A model generated the notes under the pieces. The model did not search any database. It worked only from the letters and a program-made list of their open reading frames with translations, and was not told the origin of the DNA. This document shows, piece after piece, positions 12,966 to 16,028 of a stretch of DNA of 16,028 bases. Location of the stretch: NCBI GenBank assembly GCA_934132805.1, contig CAKPAB010000029.1, positions 1 through 16,028 of the forward strand, in the 5' to 3' direction. The position numbers and the translations under genes are program-made. This DNA is from an uncultured Clostridia bacterium. Its GTDB lineage: Bacteria > Bacillota > Clostridia > TANB77 > CAG-508. Position 1 is the first letter of the stretch; the number at the start of each line of letters is the position of its first letter.

Positions 12966-13364
12966 ATGGCCAAGGAATTAGTTATTTCTGTAATTATTGT
13001 TGTATTAATAATTGCAGGGGATATTTTTACTACAAAATATACAAATATATCAATTGAAACAACAACACAGAGTTTATCTGAAATTAGAAAAGAAATGGAA
13101 AAAGAAAATGAAGAGGACATAGATGCTGATAAATTAAAAGAACAAATTAGAAACATTAGAGATGACTGGAATGAGAGGCATAAGAAACTTGCTATTTATA
13201 TCGAACATGATGAGTTAGAAAAGATTGAGACTAATTTGGCTGGACTTAATGGGTATTTGAATAAGGAGGAATATGGTGATTCAATGGCACAGCTTGATAT
13301 GAGTGTGTATGTGTTGGAACATATTAAAAATAAAACTACATTGAGTTTAATAAATATTTTTTAA
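12966..13364 (+). CDS. DUF4363 family protein
   Basis: A 132-residue protein with one N-terminal membrane helix (about 4-22, ELVISVIIVVLIIAGDIF) and a helical, charged domain outside or beneath the membrane (residues 35-125). WNERHKKLAIYIEHDELEKI is the family-like core. The helix could be an uncleaved signal anchor. The function is unknown. It has its own AAAGGAGAT ribosome site eight bases before ATG and is very likely cotranscribed with the DUF421 gene, ending at a strong terminator. The usual association of these two families suggests a joint membrane complex, which is an inference. Confidence 0.82.
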   Translation: MAKELVISVIIVVLIIAGDIFTTKYTNISIETTTQSLSEIRKEMEKENEEDIDADKLKEQIRNIRDDWNERHKKLAIYIEHDELEKIETNLAGLNGYLNKEEYGDSMAQLDMSVYVLEHIKNKTTLSLINIF

Positions 13365-13402
13365 GAAAAAGTCAGTTTATAAAAAAACAAACTGACTTTT
13401 TC
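13365..13402. terminator. Bidirectional terminator between the DUF4363 and Lon-like genes
   Basis: A perfect 14-bp stem, GAAAAAGTCAGTTT (13365-13378) with AAACTGACTTTTTC (13389-13402), and a 10-base A-rich loop. The outer A5/T5 gives both strands a U run. It starts one base after the DUF4363 stop and ends five bases before the end of the facing gene. Confidence 0.9.
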
Positions 13403-13406
13403 AAAT

Positions 13407-15794
13407 TTATTTATTTTCATCTATTTTTGCATATTTTTTTAATTTTTCATAAGCCAAATAATTAACAGTGCCAGCAGGAAAATGTCCATCTTTATCTTTT
13501 TTACCAGCAGGAACACCAGTCAAAACTTCAATACCTTCTTCAATTGTAGAAACTGCATAAACATGGAACAAACCATCTTTAACAGCAGAAACAATTTCAT
13601 CAGAAAGTTGTAAATTATCTACATTTTGAACTGGAATCATAACACCATGTTCACCAGTTAAACCACGCATTTTGCAAATTTGGAAATAACCTTCAATTTT
13701 TTCGTTAACTCCACCAATAGGTTGTATCTGACCTTTTTGATTAACAGAACCAGTAACGGCAATGGATTGATTTATAGGTATGCCAGAAAGACTAGAAAGT
13801 AAAGCATACAGTTCAGTACTAGAGGCACTATCACCATCAACACCATTATATAATTGTTCAAAACAAATACTTGCAGTTAAACACAAAGGAATATCTTGAG
13901 CAAACATCTCTCCTAAATATCCAGATAAAATTAGAACACCTTTAGAATGTGTAGAGCCAGAAAGTTCAACTTCTCTTTCTATATTTACAATTCCATTTTT
14001 TCCAGTATAAGTATTAACTGTTATTTTAGCAGGTTTTCCAAAAGAATAATCTCCAATTGTTAAAATTGTTAAACCATTTATAGTACCAACTTCAAAGCCA
14101 CTTGTATCAATTAATAGAGAATGGTCTTTTATCATTTCCATGTACTTAGAATCAAATTTTTTAACTCTTTCAATTCTTTCTGCTAAAGCTTTATCTATAA
14201 ATTCACTAGTTACAATTTTGGCTTTTGACATTTTAGCCCAAGTTGCAGCTTCTCCAGCAACTTTAATTAAATCATCAAATCTAGTAGAAAGCTTTTTGTG
14301 ACTTCCAGCAAGTTTTGAAGCATATTCAATTAATTTTGCCATAGCACTTTTATCTAAATGAGGTAAATGTTCAACTTCACAGAAGCCATGAATTATTTGG
14401 GCTAACTTGTTTGCATTTTCATTGTTGAAAGGTGCATCATCTTCAAATTCAACTTTTATTTTAAATAATTTTCTAAAATCTGAATCCATAGCCAAAAGTG
14501 TTTGGTAAATAGAGCTACTACCAATCAAAATAACTTTTACATCTAATGGGATTGGCTCAGGCTTTAAAGAAACCATAACCATTGACGCACGTTGGTCTGT
14601 TGTGTTTTCTATACTTATTTCTTTAACTCTTAAAGCCTTTTTTAGAGATTCATAGCAGAAGCTGTTTTGTAATAAATCTTTTGCTTGAAAAATGATGTAT
14701 CCACCATTTGCCTCTTGTAAAAGACCAGGCTTTAGCATTGTATGGTCTGTTTTTAATGAGCCATAGTAATTTTCGTATTCAAGAGAGCCGAAAATATTAT
14801 GATAAGAGTAGTTTGAATCCATTATAACAGGTGAACCTTCTGTGTTAGAGTTGTCAACAAATAAATTAACCCTATAATTTAATGATGGGTCTGGCTTTCT
14901 TTGAGCAGGACTCAATTGTTGTTGTTTTTCTTTTTCCTTATCTTCATCAACAAAATAAGAAACATTTTTTAAAACATCTTGTTTAACATCATTTAAGAAC
15001 TTTGTGATTTTTTTATTTCTCTTAAATTGTGATTTTAAGTAATTAATGTGGACATTAATTGTAAGTAAGGCAATATTTGATTGCCATTCAGAAATTTTTT
15101 TATCAGATTGTCTTTCTATAATTTTAATTTGTTCAATTGCATCCATAATCTGAGCTTGAACAATTGAAGATTTTTCTTCGTATACTTGTTTTATGTCATT
15201 ATCTAATTTATCGAATTCTTCTTCATCAATAACTTTTCCATCAACAATAGGCATCATATAAATACCATTTTGTGAAGATTTGACTTGAAAGTTATGTTTA
15301 GATGCATCTGTGTTTAATTTATCTAATATGTTAGAACGTTTTTCTTCAAATTCTTGTTTAAGTAGTGCTTTTTCTTTTTCAAAATCGTCTGCTTTAAATG
15401 TTTTTTTGATATCTTTTTTTACTTCTAAAATGAAACCATCCATTGCATTTTTGAATTCTTTACCTTGGCCTGCAGGAAGTGAAACTGCAATTGGTTCATT
15501 TGGGTTATCAAAATTGTAGATATAGCACCAGTCATTAGGAGTTTTTTGTTTTTTAGATATTTTGTTTAAATAATTTTTGGTGTACATTGTTTTTCCAACG
15601 CCACTTGGTCCTTCAATGTATAGGTTGTAACCTTTTACATCAACTTGTAAGCCAAATTCAAGTGCTTTAATACCGCGCTCCTGACCGATTCCTGTTGTGA
15701 TGTCTTCTAATTCTTGTGTTGTTTTAAAATTGAATATGTTTTCATCACATGTCATTTTTAAATCTTTAAAGTTTAATTCATTTTTATTTTTCAT
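13407..15794 (-). CDS. Lon-like AAA+ serine protease
   Basis: The 795-residue product belongs to the Lon-like group with an AAA_32-type ATPase module, not classical LonA, whose N-terminal substrate domain is missing. Order: a short N-terminus, Walker A GPSGVGKT (62-69), a long mostly coiled-coil insertion of about 115-310, a Walker-B-like block GGYIIFQAKDLL (364-375), a helical lid, then a protease domain from about 580. The catalytic Ser656 (GDSASS) and Lys699 (GGVNEK) are 43 residues apart, as in Lon. Walker A is intact, but the usual acidic residue after the hydrophobic stretch is Gln370, so ATPase strength is uncertain. The substrate is unknown. GGAGG lies seven to eight bases before ATG, with a promoter at 15825-15854. 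It is probably monocistronic and ends at a shared terminator. Confidence 0.92.
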   Translation of the reverse strand: MKNKNELNFKDLKMTCDENIFNFKTTQELEDITTGIGQERGIKALEFGLQVDVKGYNLYIEGPSGVGKTMYTKNYLNKISKKQKTPNDWCYIYNFDNPNEPIAVSLPAGQGKEFKNAMDGFILEVKKDIKKTFKADDFEKEKALLKQEFEEKRSNILDKLNTDASKHNFQVKSSQNGIYMMPIVDGKVIDEEEFDKLDNDIKQVYEEKSSIVQAQIMDAIEQIKIIERQSDKKISEWQSNIALLTINVHINYLKSQFKRNKKITKFLNDVKQDVLKNVSYFVDEDKEKEKQQQLSPAQRKPDPSLNYRVNLFVDNSNTEGSPVIMDSNYSYHNIFGSLEYENYYGSLKTDHTMLKPGLLQEANGGYIIFQAKDLLQNSFCYESLKKALRVKEISIENTTDQRASMVMVSLKPEPIPLDVKVILIGSSSIYQTLLAMDSDFRKLFKIKVEFEDDAPFNNENANKLAQIIHGFCEVEHLPHLDKSAMAKLIEYASKLAGSHKKLSTRFDDLIKVAGEAATWAKMSKAKIVTSEFIDKALAERIERVKKFDSKYMEMIKDHSLLIDTSGFEVGTINGLTILTIGDYSFGKPAKITVNTYTGKNGIVNIEREVELSGSTHSKGVLILSGYLGEMFAQDIPLCLTASICFEQLYNGVDGDSASSTELYALLSSLSGIPINQSIAVTGSVNQKGQIQPIGGVNEKIEGYFQICKMRGLTGEHGVMIPVQNVDNLQLSDEIVSAVKDGLFHVYAVSTIEEGIEVLTGVPAGKKDKDGHFPAGTVNYLAYEKLKKYAKIDENK

Positions 15795-15824
15795 TAGTTT
15801 TCCTCCATTTTTTTTCTTTTATAT

Positions 15825-15854
15825 ACTATAGTTATTTTATATTAGTTGTTGCAA
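15825..15854 (-). promoter_or_regulatory. Candidate SigA promoter of the Lon-like gene
   Basis: On the minus strand, TTGCAA (15849-15854), an 18-base spacer and TATAGT (15825-15830). The leader would be about 25 bases and include the GGAGG ribosome site. No HrcA-type (CIRCE) or CtsR-like operator is seen near it. Confidence 0.55.
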
Positions 15855-15892
15855 TTTGTAAAGAGATGCGAAGAAAAAATTATATATTTTAG

Positions 15893-16027
15893 TTATTGAA
15901 TGTTACAGTTCACAGTCCATAAAATTATTGTTTGTGTGGCACCCCTTCCCCTTGGGTAATTGTATATATTTGAGATTTCGTCCTGTTCATTACGTTCAAA
16001 AAGAAAATCTAACATAAAAAACTGGAG
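15893..16027 (-). other. Open frame of doubtful coding status at the right edge
   Basis: A minus-strand frame stays open from the window edge to TAA at 15893-15895 (44 codons), with an internal start giving MLDFLFERNEQDEISNIYNY. Its last part overlaps TTACAGTTCACAG-type sequence and a G-rich run (AAGGGGAAGGGG), which look like repeat DNA rather than a protein end. It may be the 3' end of a gene outside the window, or a repeat read through by chance. There is no recognised domain. Confidence 0.25.
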
Positions 16028-16028
16028 C

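Overview
The window is a very AT-rich stretch (non-coding parts strongly so) of a low-GC, endospore-forming member of the Firmicutes, most likely a clostridial anaerobe. The evidence is pro-SigK, SpoIVA, WhiA and HemW with Firmicutes-type sequences, strong GGAGG-type ribosome binding sites, SigA-type TTGACA/TATAAT promoters and a Bacillus-like elongator tRNA-Met. I cannot name the genus. Nearly everything is core chromosomal housekeeping or sporulation. I see no prophage, CRISPR array, integrase or complete insertion sequence.

Layout. 1-1232 (-): 5' part of asnS, running off the left edge. 1357-2079 (+): cmk from a consensus promoter. 2168-2656 (+): a promoter, a small charged protein of unknown function and a terminator. 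2658-2829 (+): tRNA-Met(CAT) with its own promoter and terminator. 2937-3180 (-): a structured RNA that I interpret as 6S RNA, with a promoter. 3333-4043 (-): sigK with an inhibitory pro-sequence and no interruption. 4185-8358 (+): prmC, whiA, hemW and rlmN, probably one transcription unit, with a REP-like double palindrome between hemW and rlmN. 8483-9961 (-): spoIVA, facing rlmN across a bidirectional terminator. 10079-11504 (+): a UDPGP-family sugar nucleotidyltransferase, with a terminator shared by the facing gene. 11510-11881 (-): a small four-helix membrane protein of the YvlD/phage-holin-IV superfamily. 12028-12212: a long inverted-repeat element without a gene. 12237-13364 (+): a DUF421 (YetF-like) and DUF4363 pair. 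13407-15794 (-): a Lon-like AAA+ protease. 15893-16027 (-): an open frame of doubtful meaning running off the right edge.

How the genes relate. Three loci bear on the sporulation programme: sigK (late mother-cell sigma factor), spoIVA (the ATPase that forms the coat basement layer) and, by family, the DUF421 membrane protein. Both sigK and spoIVA have a weak SigE-like promoter candidate upstream with the same layout. 6S RNA, which binds the housekeeping polymerase, lies next to sigK. prmC and rlmN both modify the translation apparatus, and hemW and rlmN are both radical-SAM enzymes. Convergent gene pairs are consistently separated by short bidirectional hairpin terminators.

The items least explained by ordinary annotation are the 43-base inverted-repeat element before the DUF421 gene, the REP-like palindromes between hemW and rlmN, and the small protein at 2258-2593 with its odd translation start. 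I found no convincing new multi-gene system.
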